NCBI GenBank assembly: GCA_012103325.1
Contig: WLWY01000017.1
Location: 31,020 to 95,019 of the forward strand
Length of the DNA: 64,000 bases
Reading direction: 5' to 3'
DNA from: Alphaproteobacteria bacterium
GTDB lineage: Bacteria > Pseudomonadota > Alphaproteobacteria > UBA8366 > GCA-2717185
Under the pieces are notes generated by a model. It did no database searches. It was not told the origin of the DNA and was given only the letters and a program-made list of their open reading frames with translations. This document shows, piece after piece, positions 43,667 to 52,469 of the stretch (position 1 is the stretch's first letter; the number at the start of each line of letters is the position of its first letter). The position numbers and the translations under genes are program-made.

Positions 43667-44767
43667 ATGAAAATTGCCATCGTTGGCGCGGGTATCGTGG
43701 GGCTCAGTACCGCCTGGGCGATGATCCGCCAAGGACATGAGGTGATCGTTTTCGATCAGGGTCCTATTCCGAACCCCCGATCTGCTTCGTTCGACCAGCA
43801 TCGGATGATCCGCCCGCACTATGGAAACCAGACCGGCTATACTCGTATGGTCGGTGAGGCGCACGACGCCTGGCACCGGCTCTGGGATGATTTGGGCGCG
43901 AATCATTTCGCTGAAACGGGCGTGCTGGCTGTCGATTTTGGCGACAGCATCTGGATGAAGGCAACGCAGCAAGCGCTGGAAGAAACGGGCACAGCTTTCG
44001 AAACCGTCGATCGGCAGGGGATAGAAGCCTACGCGCCAGCGCTTGCCACGCAATCCGGGACCTGGGCTCTGCATGCGGCCAAGGCTGGCGTTCTCTTCGC
44101 GGACCGGATCGTCACGGATCTCGCGTCGTGGCTTGCGAGGAACGGGGCAAGCCTCCGGCCCAAAAGTATTGTTTCGAATTTGGATGCGGATGCCGGCCAG
44201 TTCACGCTGGGGAATGGGGAACGTGTCGCGGTCGATGAAGTCGTGGTTTCCGTGGGCGCTTGGGTAAGCAGGCTGCTGCCGGCCCTTGCGGATCGCGTGA
44301 CGCCGGTCCGCTCTGTCGTGGGATATGTCGCGCCGCCGGATGCATTGCAGGCATTGTGGGCTGACGGACCGGCATTGTTTCTGATGACCCCGTCGGCGCA
44401 TCTTTACTGTCTTCCGCCTGTTTCCGGCAGCGAGCTAAAGTTTGGAGGTGCTCCGCTGTTGCATCCCGGCGACCCCGACCGGCCGGTGACTGTTGACGCC
44501 GAAGAACTAAGGCAAATTGGGCACGCGATTTCACCCTACTTGAAAGATCCCAACGGTCACCGAATGATAAAGGGGGCTGGTGCGTATTACGCCGATCCTG
44601 ATGATAAGAGGTTTATTATCGAAAGATACGGTCGCGCGACCGTAGTCACTGGATGTGGGGGGCGCATGTTCAAATTTGGGGCATTGGTAGGACAGCGTGT
44701 TTGCGACCACCTGTGCAATACACTGAGTATCGAAAGGTTGTCGGCTTGGGCGCGCGCTGTTGCGTAA
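43667..44767 (+). CDS. FAD-dependent oxidoreductase (DAO/sarcosine oxidase-like)
   Basis: A 366-residue flavoenzyme. N-terminal dinucleotide fold MKIAIVGAGIVGLSTAWAMI, then the Glu/Asp-ending strand VIVFDQGP. SFDQHRMIRPHYG matches the sarcosine-oxidase type covalent-flavin/active-site region without an obvious linking Cys. C-terminal VVTGCGGRMFKFGALVGQ resembles the usual substrate-cap segment. ATG 43667 is the likely start (43649 is an alternative). It likely oxidises an N-methyl or secondary amino acid. The next gene, a porphobilinogen-deaminase homologue, starts 58 bases later. Confidence 0.82.
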   Translation: MKIAIVGAGIVGLSTAWAMIRQGHEVIVFDQGPIPNPRSASFDQHRMIRPHYGNQTGYTRMVGEAHDAWHRLWDDLGANHFAETGVLAVDFGDSIWMKATQQALEETGTAFETVDRQGIEAYAPALATQSGTWALHAAKAGVLFADRIVTDLASWLARNGASLRPKSIVSNLDADAGQFTLGNGERVAVDEVVVSVGAWVSRLLPALADRVTPVRSVVGYVAPPDALQALWADGPALFLMTPSAHLYCLPPVSGSELKFGGAPLLHPGDPDRPVTVDAEELRQIGHAISPYLKDPNGHRMIKGAGAYYADPDDKRFIIERYGRATVVTGCGGRMFKFGALVGQRVCDHLCNTLSIERLSAWARAVA

Positions 44768-44824
44768 ATATTTACCTTTTGTGCCTTATGCCAAAACTGA
44801 AAACTGGATGAATTTATTCTTCCA

Positions 44825-45817
44825 ATGCAAAACGGGAAAACGATGCGGATAGGGACACGAAAAAGCGCCATGGCGATGGCGCAAACGGAAGAAGTCATTC
44901 GTCAGCTCCAGTCGCACTGGCCCGATTTGTCTGTCGAAGTAGCGGACCAGGAAACACGGGGAGATGACGATCAAAGAAGCAAGCTTGCTGTCCATGGCGG
45001 TAAGGGCGGGGCCTTTGTATCGGGCATCCACGAAGGCATTCTGTCGGGCAATCTGCAGATGGGCATGCATTCGCTAAAAGATATGCCGGGCAACGAGGAA
45101 ACTCCGGGTTTGGTCATCGCGGCCTACATGAAGCGCGATGATACGGAGGATGCACTGCTGCTTCGTAGCGATCTGCAATTGGACGAATTCAAAGCCTCCA
45201 AAGGCAAAGGTTTTAAGGTCGGTACGAACGCGGTGCGGAGAGCGGCATTGATCAGGCGTTTGTTTCCCAAAGTGGAGGTTATCCATTTTCGGGGTGCAGC
45301 CGATACCCGCATCGATAAGCTGGAAAACCGGATTCCGCAGCCTTTGCCGGAACCGCCCGGTGGATCGGTTGGGCCTGCCGATGCGTTGATCCTGGCAAAG
45401 TCGGGTCTGTACCGGGTCGGTCTCGAAAAGCACATTGCGCATGTGTTTTCACGAGTGGAAATGCTGCCGGCGGCGGGCCAAGGAATCGTCGCCGTCGAAT
45501 GTGCGGAAACGGATTGGGAGACACGGCGGATCTTGGCCGCGATTAACGACAAGGCGTCGGAAGCGGCGGCCCTGGCGGAACGCGAAGTCCTTTGGATTCT
45601 CGACGGGCACTGCAATTCGCCGATCGCCGTGCATGGCGAGCTGTCCAGCGGCGCCATGAGTTTGACGGGGCAGGTCATGAGCCTCGACGGTCAGCGGCTG
45701 ATTGAAAGCAAAACGACGGGACCCGCGAATTTGCCGAAAGATCTTGGCCGTACGGTCGCTATGGATCTTATCCGGCAGGGCGCCCATGAGCTCATTGAGG
45801 AGTCGCGGGTCGACTGA
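44825..45817 (+). CDS. hemC: Divergent hydroxymethylbilane synthase
   Basis: A 330-residue homologue of porphobilinogen deaminase, which joins four porphobilinogens in tetrapyrrole synthesis. Key residues of E. coli HemC are kept: Arg in RIGTRKSAM, Lys-Asp in HSLKDMP, paired Arg in VGTNAVRRA, Arg in HFRGAADTRIDKLE, and the cofactor Cys in DGHCNSPIAVHG. It differs from typical HemC at SSLRR (NAVRR) and RGN (RGA), and carries a Pro-rich insert of about 14 residues (IPQPLPEPPGGSVGP). Start may be ATG 44843. No other haem gene is nearby, so it could be a second, specialised copy. Confidence 0.83.
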   Translation: MQNGKTMRIGTRKSAMAMAQTEEVIRQLQSHWPDLSVEVADQETRGDDDQRSKLAVHGGKGGAFVSGIHEGILSGNLQMGMHSLKDMPGNEETPGLVIAAYMKRDDTEDALLLRSDLQLDEFKASKGKGFKVGTNAVRRAALIRRLFPKVEVIHFRGAADTRIDKLENRIPQPLPEPPGGSVGPADALILAKSGLYRVGLEKHIAHVFSRVEMLPAAGQGIVAVECAETDWETRRILAAINDKASEAAALAEREVLWILDGHCNSPIAVHGELSSGAMSLTGQVMSLDGQRLIESKTTGPANLPKDLGRTVAMDLIRQGAHELIEESRVD

Positions 45818-45872
45818 ATTTGCATCGCGGTTTATCGTCGGTTCCAGGATCCCTCTGAGGGCATAGATACCG

Positions 45873-47111
45873 ATGTTTGACTTCCTCGTTGCGCAGGCGG
45901 CTTCGCATGCAAATCTGAAACTGCATTGCACCTATGGCCCGGTGTATTTCACCCTTCGGTTTGGTGACAGTTCAATCTATGCGGCCGTCGACTCGTCGGG
46001 CGTGCGCCTCTCCGCGACACCGTTGGAATGCGACGCGGATTTTACGCTCGCGGCTTCGGTGGAGGCCTGGGCCGAACTGCGCAAGCCGGTGCCGAAACCG
46101 GGCTTTCAGACGCTGTCGGCGATGCGACGGACACGCAACCTCATCGTCACAGGTGATATGACGAAATTCTTCCAGCATATGATGCTGCTGGAGTTGCTGT
46201 TCTCCAATCTCAGTGGCGATGGACGTGCCGACGCGGAAGCATTCGACGCCCCGGAGATTGAAGCCGTAAACGGCCGCTATCTGCGACTGAACCTCGAGGG
46301 CAAACCGCACCGCCTCTATTTTGAAGAGGCGGGCAAGGGCATTCCGCTGATCTGTCTTCATACGGCAGGCAGTGATGGGCGGCAATTCCGACATATTTTG
46401 AACGATCCCGAGATCACCGACCGGTTCCGGGTGATTGCTTTCGACCTGCCCTGGCATGGGAAGTCCTCGCCGCCTGCCGGGTTCGAGGCGGAGGTTTATA
46501 AGCTGACGACGGACCGTTATGTGGGCGTCGTCATGGCCGTGGCGGATGCGCTGAAGCTGGAACGGCCTGTGGTGATGGGTTGTTCCATCGGCGGCCGTGC
46601 GGTGCTGCATCTAGCATTGCGGCATGGCGAACGTTTTCGAGCCGCAATCGGTCTACAGTCTGCACTTTATGCGCAGGACGTTAGCCTCGGCGATCCGCAG
46701 CCGGAGCGCGCGCTGCACCGGCCCGATATTCACGGCGGTACGCTCGCCGGCGCGTCGATGGCCGGGATGATCGCGCCACAATCGCCACCTGCCGAGCGCT
46801 GGGAAACGATGTGGCATTATATGCAAGGTGGTCCGGGTATTTTCCTCGGCGATATCCATTACTATTTCAAGGACGGTGACTTACGGAACGGACTGGCAGA
46901 CGGTTTGAAGGACAGCCCGTGCCCGCTTTACCTGTTGAGCGGTGAGTATGATCCCTCCGCCACGCCTGAGATGGGCCGCGAGGTCGCGCGACTGGCAAAT
47001 GCCGTCCATTTCGAAGTGATGGAAGGCATGGGGCATTTCCCCATGTCGGAAAATCCGGCGCTCTTCCGGCGTTACCTACTGCCGGTGCTAGACAAGATTT
47101 TGGCTGCGTAA
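45873..47111 (+). CDS. SCP2-like/alpha-beta hydrolase fusion
   Basis: A 412-residue two-part protein. Residues 1 to about 115 look like an SCP2 sterol-carrier-like domain (TLRFGDSSIYAAV, ADFTLAASVEAWAELRKP, GDMTKFFQHMMLL). From about 140 an alpha/beta hydrolase follows with LICLHTAGSDGRQFRH, FDLPWHGKS, the nucleophile elbow VVMGCSIGGRAVL (Ser), LLSGEYDPSATPE (Asp) and MGHFPMSENP (His). The catalytic triad is complete. The fusion suggests that a hydrophobic acyl or sterol-like substrate is bound by the N-domain. A thiolase gene follows after 16 bases. Confidence 0.82.
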   Translation: MFDFLVAQAASHANLKLHCTYGPVYFTLRFGDSSIYAAVDSSGVRLSATPLECDADFTLAASVEAWAELRKPVPKPGFQTLSAMRRTRNLIVTGDMTKFFQHMMLLELLFSNLSGDGRADAEAFDAPEIEAVNGRYLRLNLEGKPHRLYFEEAGKGIPLICLHTAGSDGRQFRHILNDPEITDRFRVIAFDLPWHGKSSPPAGFEAEVYKLTTDRYVGVVMAVADALKLERPVVMGCSIGGRAVLHLALRHGERFRAAIGLQSALYAQDVSLGDPQPERALHRPDIHGGTLAGASMAGMIAPQSPPAERWETMWHYMQGGPGIFLGDIHYYFKDGDLRNGLADGLKDSPCPLYLLSGEYDPSATPEMGREVARLANAVHFEVMEGMGHFPMSENPALFRRYLLPVLDKILAA

Positions 47112-47127
47112 CGAAACGAGGTTCTCC

Positions 47128-48663
47128 ATGATCGACCCCCGCACCCCCATTCTTGTCGGCAGCGGCCAAGTTTCCGATTTTGACACACCGCCGGAGACCG
47201 GCCAGTCGGCAATCGACATGATCGATCGTGCGGTCCGGTTGGCCGCTGCGGATACGGGCGCGGGGGAGGAGCTGCTTCAAGCACTCGACTCGATCTGCAT
47301 TCTGCGTCTCTACACGGATACGAGCTGGCGCTTTCAGTCGCCGTTCGGGAAATGTGCGAACCCGCCAGCCGCTGTTGCCAGACGCATCGGGGCTGCGGCG
47401 GCACGACTGCAATACACCTATCCTGGCGGTAACATGCCGCAATTCATGGTCAACCGCACCGCGGAGGAGATCGCGGCGGGTGAGATCGAGCTGGCGCTGA
47501 TTGCAGGCGGCGAGGCGCTGCGCACGATGCGCGGCGCGCGCAAGGCAGGTATCGAGATCGACTGGAACGAGGACGCGGACGGCGACTACGCCGAAATCGG
47601 CGACCCGCGTGTCGGCGTCAGCGACTATGAGGAACGGCACGGGATGCGCGCGCCGATCATGATGTATCCGATGGTCGAGAATGGCATCCGCGCCCATCGT
47701 GGCCGGACCGTGTCCGAACATCAGCAGGCGATTGGCCGCATGATGGCAGGCTTTGCGAAGGTGGCGGCGGCCAATCCTCTCGCGGCACGGCGTGAGGGCT
47801 ATAGCGCCGCGGAGATTACGTCGGTTAGCGAGGACAACCGGTATATCGGCTTCCCCTACACCAAGTTGATGAATTCCAATCCCTATATCGACCAATCTGC
47901 GGCGGTCATCATGACCAGCGTTGGTAAGGCAACAGCGCTTGGCATCGACCGATCGCGGTGGGTGTTTCTGCACGGCTGCGGCGATGCGACCGATCATTGG
48001 TTCGTCAGCGAGCGTGTGAATTACCATTCATCGCCAGCGATCCGCATGATGTCGGGTAAGGCCTTCGACATGGCCGGCAAGACCATCGCCGATATGGACC
48101 ACCTCGACCTGTACAGCTGTTTCCCCTCGGCGATCCAGATGGGCTGTCAGGAAATCGGCGTGGCCGAGGACGATCCGCGTGGGCTGACGGTCACCGGCGG
48201 ATTGCCGTTCTTTGGCGGACCTGGCAACAACTACGTGACGCATTCGATTGCGGAGATGATGAACAAGGTCCGCGCCCAGCCGGGCAGCTTCGGCCTGTGT
48301 ACCGCAAACGGCCACAACGTGACGAAGCATGCGGCCGGTATCTATTCGACGACACCGACAGAGGGTCCTTGGCAGCGCGAAAGCCCAGCCACCTATCAGG
48401 CGGAGCTGGATGCCATGGCGAAACCAGATCTGGTCGAAGAAGCTAGTGGTCCCGCGAAGATCGAAACTTATACGGTGATGCATCGCCCCGACGGCCCGGA
48501 ACACGGCCTCATCATCGGCCGCCTGACAGGAACCGGCGCCCGCTTCCTTGCGAATACGCCTACCGATGCCGCGACGTTGCAAGACCTGCAGGACAACGGC
48601 GATGTGGGACGGTCGGGGACGGTGATGCACACAAACGGGAAGAACGTTCTTACACTGGGATGA
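47128..48663 (+). CDS. Thiolase-family acetyl-CoA acetyltransferase-like protein
   Basis: A 511-residue paralogue of the thiolase at 19046: TPILVGSGQVSD, AGGEALRTMRGARKAGIEID, FPYTKLMNSNPYIDQSAAV, DLYSCFPSAIQMG, TGGLPFFGGPGNNYVTHS and TANGHNVTKHAAGIYSTTP. The Cys position in the other copy (GGECGRT) is Ala here (GGEALRT), a difference worth noting. C-terminal extra domain present. GAGG lies 6 bases before the ATG. It ends the FAD-oxidoreductase/hemC/hydrolase gene run. Confidence 0.83.
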   Translation: MIDPRTPILVGSGQVSDFDTPPETGQSAIDMIDRAVRLAAADTGAGEELLQALDSICILRLYTDTSWRFQSPFGKCANPPAAVARRIGAAAARLQYTYPGGNMPQFMVNRTAEEIAAGEIELALIAGGEALRTMRGARKAGIEIDWNEDADGDYAEIGDPRVGVSDYEERHGMRAPIMMYPMVENGIRAHRGRTVSEHQQAIGRMMAGFAKVAAANPLAARREGYSAAEITSVSEDNRYIGFPYTKLMNSNPYIDQSAAVIMTSVGKATALGIDRSRWVFLHGCGDATDHWFVSERVNYHSSPAIRMMSGKAFDMAGKTIADMDHLDLYSCFPSAIQMGCQEIGVAEDDPRGLTVTGGLPFFGGPGNNYVTHSIAEMMNKVRAQPGSFGLCTANGHNVTKHAAGIYSTTPTEGPWQRESPATYQAELDAMAKPDLVEEASGPAKIETYTVMHRPDGPEHGLIIGRLTGTGARFLANTPTDAATLQDLQDNGDVGRSGTVMHTNGKNVLTLG

Positions 48664-48761
48664 AATAGCGGCTGGCGCGCGCAAAACGGTCGATACGGGA
48701 CACAATCCTGGTCAAAACAGTTCGTCATTTATGACTATCCTAAGATGAAAATTCGCTTGAT

Positions 48762-48869
48762 GGTAAGGATGAAGAGGCCGTTAAAGCGTTCATCGTCCGC
48801 GACCATCCGAAGCTCAACGGGCCGATTGTGTTCAGGCAACCGAGGAAGGTAACGCTCAAATTGCCGTAA
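48762..48869 (+). pseudogene. Possible remnant of an acyl-CoA synthetase C-terminus
   Basis: An open stretch ending in TAA encodes DEEAVKAFIVRDHPKL and then IVFRQPRKVTLKLP. The first part resembles the GEAVKIFVVKKDPSL region of FadD-type AMP-binding enzymes. There is no start and the rest of the gene is absent. It lies in the otherwise empty stretch 48664-49100. The match is short, so this is tentative. Confidence 0.3.
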
Positions 48870-49100
48870 TCGGCGGCACGAAAAACTGGTAATTTTACTG
48901 ATCAGCTATAATAAGTGTAATTGGTATAGAGCTTTTTGGAGTATTAGCGGCTTTTGTGGGTAAAAAGACTTTGCCGAGACCTTTAAATCACGGCTTTGAG
49001 CTTATCGAGTAACAAGAACTTAATTCTAAAATGCGAAAAACGTCGATCCGGAAAGTGGGCGGCATCATTCCGTCTATATAGACCGTGGGAGGCGGAGGCG

Positions 49101-49463
49101 ATGGCTGACAAACGCTTGCTTATTGTGGACGATGTCGAGGAAATGGGCGAGTACGTTCGCTTTACGGCAGAGGAAATGGGATACGACGTCAAAGTCGTTA
49201 CCGAGGCTAGAGAATTTATGCGGATCATCGATGGCTACGATCCCACCGCTGTCGTGGTCGACATTGTCATGCCGGATATCGATGGGCTGGAGCTTATCAA
49301 GTGGTTGCGAGAGCGGGGCTGCAAGGCCAAGGTTATTGTTGCGTCGGCAGTCAACGAAGATTACGCGAAACTGGCGCGCTCGCTCGGCAAAGGGCGGGGC
49401 CTCGATATCTCGATGGTCAAAAAACCATTTCAGATTAATGAGTTATACACCGCGCTTGAATAG
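49101..49463 (+). CDS. Single-domain response regulator
   Basis: A 120-residue stand-alone receiver domain. GGAGGCGGAGG precedes ATG 49101. All receiver landmarks are present: acidic pair LLIVDDVEEMGE (D10, D11), phospho-Asp D54 in VVVDIVMPD, Ser/Thr in VIVASAV and the Lys in SMVKKPF. No output domain, so it acts by protein contact, as in CheY-like or phosphorelay proteins. No kinase is adjacent. An acidic residue after the second Asp is usual for this subclass. Confidence 0.88.
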   Translation: MADKRLLIVDDVEEMGEYVRFTAEEMGYDVKVVTEAREFMRIIDGYDPTAVVVDIVMPDIDGLELIKWLRERGCKAKVIVASAVNEDYAKLARSLGKGRGLDISMVKKPFQINELYTALE

Positions 49464-49928
49464 CTTTATCACGCTGGTTCTTTTTGTAATTTTTGAAAGT
49501 TTAAATTGAGGCGAGGCTCCAGAAAATTGCTGGAGCGGACCAAGTTTAGACGAACCCGCTATTAAGGGTTCCCGGGCAAGAAATCTCATTACATTTCGTA
49601 AACCCACAGGCACGCCGGGACGGCCCAGTGTCGAATCTAAAGTACTCATAGTAACGCTAGATTTATATTCGATAATGAAAATAAGTAATGGTAAGTAATA
49701 TATTTCATCCAATATAATAACGACAGGTAAAAAATATAATTGAAGTGAGTCATAATATATTCTGATTTCAATTTAGCCGATTCTCGTATATGTATTCAAA
49801 ACGTTGAGGAAAGAAATAATTTTTCCCGATCCTAAGGAAATATTTGAAAGTCCCCGAATGATTGAAATTCGGCCTCCTTGGTGCCGCTTTGCCGTTAATT
49901 GGATTTGGTTTTGTTAGACGGTGCACAG
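49464..49928. other. AT-rich intergenic region
   Basis: About 465 bases, strongly AT-rich. One hairpin GCTCCAG-N7-CTGGAGC (49516-49536) lies after the response regulator, without a following T-run. No coding frame has a ribosome site or recognisable product. Confidence 0.5.
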
Positions 49929-50441
49929 ATGCGACTGTCTGGGAAACAGCACCTGGTCCGACATGGACGCGGCCGTAGAACCAGTGGTCGCCATGTTCTA
50001 TTACTGCTTTTGTTTCTGCTCGGTATTCCCAATGTAGCCTACGCTCAGGCCTCTTCGGTCAGAGTTCCAGAGAACGCACATGCCAAGGGTTACGGCTCTG
50101 GCTGGGAATGCGACCGGGGCTATCGGGAATCGGCAGGGACCTGCCTGGCAATCAAGATTCCGGAAAATGCCTTCTCGACAAACTCAAGCTATGGAACGGG
50201 CTGGGAGTGCAGTTGGGGATATCGTCAGGCCGACGATCGCTGCGCGGCCATAATGATTCCCAAAAATGCTTATCTGAATTCATTTGGCGACAAATGGAAA
50301 TGCGATCGGGGATTTCGCGTGGACAACGAGACTTGTGTTGCGCTGAGCGTGCCGGTGAATGCGCACATCGACTTCTCCGGCAACGACTGGGAATGCAACC
50401 GGCCTTATCGAAAGCAACGTAGTTCGTGCGTATTGCACTGA
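49929..50441 (+). CDS. Exported four-repeat Cys-containing protein
   Basis: A 170-residue protein. A basic N-terminus and hydrophobic stretch (VLLLLLFLLGIPNVAYAQ) make a signal peptide. The mature part is four tandem repeats of about 33-36 residues of the form V/IPENAxxxxxGxxWECDRGYRxxxxxC, each with two Cys: WECDRGYRESAGTC, WECSWGYRQADDRC, WKCDRGFRVDNETC and WECNRPYRKQRSSC. The spacing suggests one disulfide per repeat. Similar repeats occur in secreted proteobacterial proteins of unknown role. ATG 49929 is chosen; the ribosome site is weak. A FYDLN zinc-ribbon gene follows. Confidence 0.72.
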   Translation: MRLSGKQHLVRHGRGRRTSGRHVLLLLLFLLGIPNVAYAQASSVRVPENAHAKGYGSGWECDRGYRESAGTCLAIKIPENAFSTNSSYGTGWECSWGYRQADDRCAAIMIPKNAYLNSFGDKWKCDRGFRVDNETCVALSVPVNAHIDFSGNDWECNRPYRKQRSSCVLH

Positions 50442-50482
50442 CAGAACGATTCCGAGCGAAACATGGATAGGAAAGAGACGTG

Positions 50483-50662
50483 ATGATCACAGCAGACCGT
50501 GGGCGGAAGTATTTGTGCCCGAGTTGCGAGACCAAATATTACGATATGAAGAAAGAGACCGTCACCTGCCCGAAATGCGGTACAAAACCGCCGGCACCGA
50601 AGGTACCGCGCTCCACAAGGCCGGTTAAAAAGGCAAGCGGTACGACCTTCCGGAGGTTCTAG
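50483..50662 (+). CDS. FYDLN-acid-type zinc-ribbon protein
   Basis: A 59-residue protein with a four-Cys zinc ribbon: YLCPSCETKYYDMKKETVTC and PKCG, with YYDM in place of the FYDL signature of the TIGR02300 family. The C-terminus is short and basic (RPVKKASGTTFRRF), whereas many relatives have a long Asp/Glu tail. Such proteins are common and unstudied in alphaproteobacteria. The start is ATG 50483. Confidence 0.8.
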   Translation: MITADRGRKYLCPSCETKYYDMKKETVTCPKCGTKPPAPKVPRSTRPVKKASGTTFRRF

Positions 50663-50684
50663 CTCGGGCGTCTATATCGGGTGG

Positions 50685-52283
50685 TCAATGCCCGCCGCCG
50701 AGAATTCCCGTCTTGATATTGTAATCGACTGCAACGCCGTAATGCGGATCGTCGTATGAATCGACCATAAGCTGGCCGGCGCGGTTCAGCAGTTTGTGAC
50801 AGTCCTGCGACAGGTGGCGCAGCTGCAGCGCCTTGCCGGCCGCTTCGTATTTCGAGGCCAACGCTTCGATGGCCTGCAGTGCGGACTGGTCGACGACACG
50901 GCTTTCCAAGAAATCGACGATTACCGTAGTGGGGTCGCCTTGCGGGTCAAAAAAGGCGGCGAACCCCTCAGTGGACCCAAAAAACAGCGGGCCTTCGATC
51001 CGGTAGACTTTGGCACCGTCCTCGGTGATTTCCGAGCGCGCGTGAATGCGCGTCGCGTTGTTCCACGCGTAGGCGAGGGCGGAGACAATCACGCCGACGA
51101 CCACCGCGATGGCAAGATCGCTTGCGACAGTTACGATTGTGACCAGGATCATCACCAGCGCGTCGGTCAGCGGAATGCGGCGTAGCACCGTGATGCTCTG
51201 CCAAGCGAAGGTGCCGAGAACCACCATGAACATCACACCCACCAGGGCAGCCAGCGGAATCTGCTCGATCAAGTTTGAGGCGAACAGGATGAAGGCGAGC
51301 AGAAACAGCGCCGCCGAAATACCCGATAGCCGTGTGCGGCCGCCGGACTTCATGTTGATCATCGATTGGCCGATCATGGCGCATCCGCCCATGCCGCCGA
51401 AGAAACCGGTTACCGTATTGGAGACGCCTTGGGCGATGCATTCTTTCGACGCGCCACCGGTCTCATGCGTAATTTCGCTGACTAGATTCAGGGTCAACAG
51501 GCTTTCGATCAGGCCGATGGCGGCGAGGATGAGCGCGTAAGGCAGGATGATCCGCAGGGTCTCGAAGGTCAGCGGTACCAAGGGCAGATGGAAGTCCGGC
51601 AAGCCACCTTGGATCGACGCCAGGTCGCCGACCCGCGGTACGTCGATGCCAAAGACAAGGACGATAGCGACGACAATCGCGATGCCCGCCAACGGTGCCG
51701 GAATAACCGAGGTGATCTTGGGCATGACCCAGATGATCGCCATGGTCAGCACGACCAGTGCCAGCATGGTGACAAGCTGCCAGCCGGCCATCCAGTCGCG
51801 CACACCGTCCGGTGCTTCGATCTGAAATTGGGTGAGCTGGGCCAGGAAGATGACGATGGCGAGTCCATTGACGAAGCCCAGCATGACGGGATGCGGTACC
51901 AGCCGAATGAACTTACCGAGATGAAAGATACCGGCCAGGATCTGCAGGAGGCCCATCAGCACGACGGTCGCGAACAAATACTCGACGCCGTGCTCGGCCA
52001 CGAGCGCCACCATGACCACGGCAAGTGCTCCGGTGGCACCCGAAATCATGCCCGGCCGTCCGCCGAACAGGGCGGTGATCAACCCGACCATGAAGGCGGC
52101 ATACAGTCCGACCAGCGGATGCACGCCGGCGACAAGGGCGAAAGCGACAGCCTCCGGCACCAGCGCCAAGGCCACGGTGAGTCCCGATAGGATTTCCGTC
52201 TTGATCCGGCTGGGCGAAAATGTTGCTGGGCTGTCTCCGCCGCCAATACTGTCCGCAAATACCTCAAGGGTCGCCTTGATCAC
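50685..52283 (-). CDS. SulP-family anion transporter with STAS domain
   Basis: A 532-residue inner-membrane protein with 10-12 hydrophobic segments and a C-terminal STAS domain (about 430-532, VYRIEGPLFFGSTEGF, VVDQSALQAIEALASKY). The transport signature VPEAVAFALVAGVHPLVGLY is near the N-terminus. Members import sulfate or bicarbonate. The GTG start (52283) overlaps the stop of an upstream 59-codon frame in the form GTGA, which suggests coupling. Confidence 0.86.
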   Translation of the reverse strand: MIKATLEVFADSIGGGDSPATFSPSRIKTEILSGLTVALALVPEAVAFALVAGVHPLVGLYAAFMVGLITALFGGRPGMISGATGALAVVMVALVAEHGVEYLFATVVLMGLLQILAGIFHLGKFIRLVPHPVMLGFVNGLAIVIFLAQLTQFQIEAPDGVRDWMAGWQLVTMLALVVLTMAIIWVMPKITSVIPAPLAGIAIVVAIVLVFGIDVPRVGDLASIQGGLPDFHLPLVPLTFETLRIILPYALILAAIGLIESLLTLNLVSEITHETGGASKECIAQGVSNTVTGFFGGMGGCAMIGQSMINMKSGGRTRLSGISAALFLLAFILFASNLIEQIPLAALVGVMFMVVLGTFAWQSITVLRRIPLTDALVMILVTIVTVASDLAIAVVVGVIVSALAYAWNNATRIHARSEITEDGAKVYRIEGPLFFGSTEGFAAFFDPQGDPTTVIVDFLESRVVDQSALQAIEALASKYEAAGKALQLRHLSQDCHKLLNRAGQLMVDSYDDPHYGVAVDYNIKTGILGGGH

Positions 52284-52459
52284 GTCGGGTTCATCCGTAT
52301 GGCGGGAAGGGAAGCTGAGACGGGCCCTTCGTAGCGTATCTGAAGTCTAATGCAAGACCTAACGGCCGTGGCGCCGCGAAGCGGTGGCTCTTGTTCAATG
52401 AAACGCTGCAGGCTTTGCCGCAATTGGGTGATGTATTCGGGTTCGTCCGGGAAATACAT
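52280..52459 (-). pseudogene. Truncated acyl-CoA dehydrogenase start, coupled to sulP
   Basis: From ATG 52459 (AGGAAG upstream) a 59-codon frame begins MYFPDEPEYITQLRQSLQRF and then IEQEPPL, like the first helix of an acyl-CoA dehydrogenase, but changes to unrelated sequence and stops at 52280. It starts 10 bases after the enoyl-CoA hydratase stop, and its TGA overlaps the GTG of the SulP gene. I read it as a deletion fusion: the dehydrogenase was lost and its start now leads into sulP. Confidence 0.5.
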
Positions 52460-52469
52460 AGCTGGCTTC

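Noticed and set aside
49929..50441. RiPP precursor with repeated core
   Set aside because: The repeats are long (about 35 residues) with a Sec-type signal peptide and disulfide-like spacing, and no modification enzyme is adjacent.
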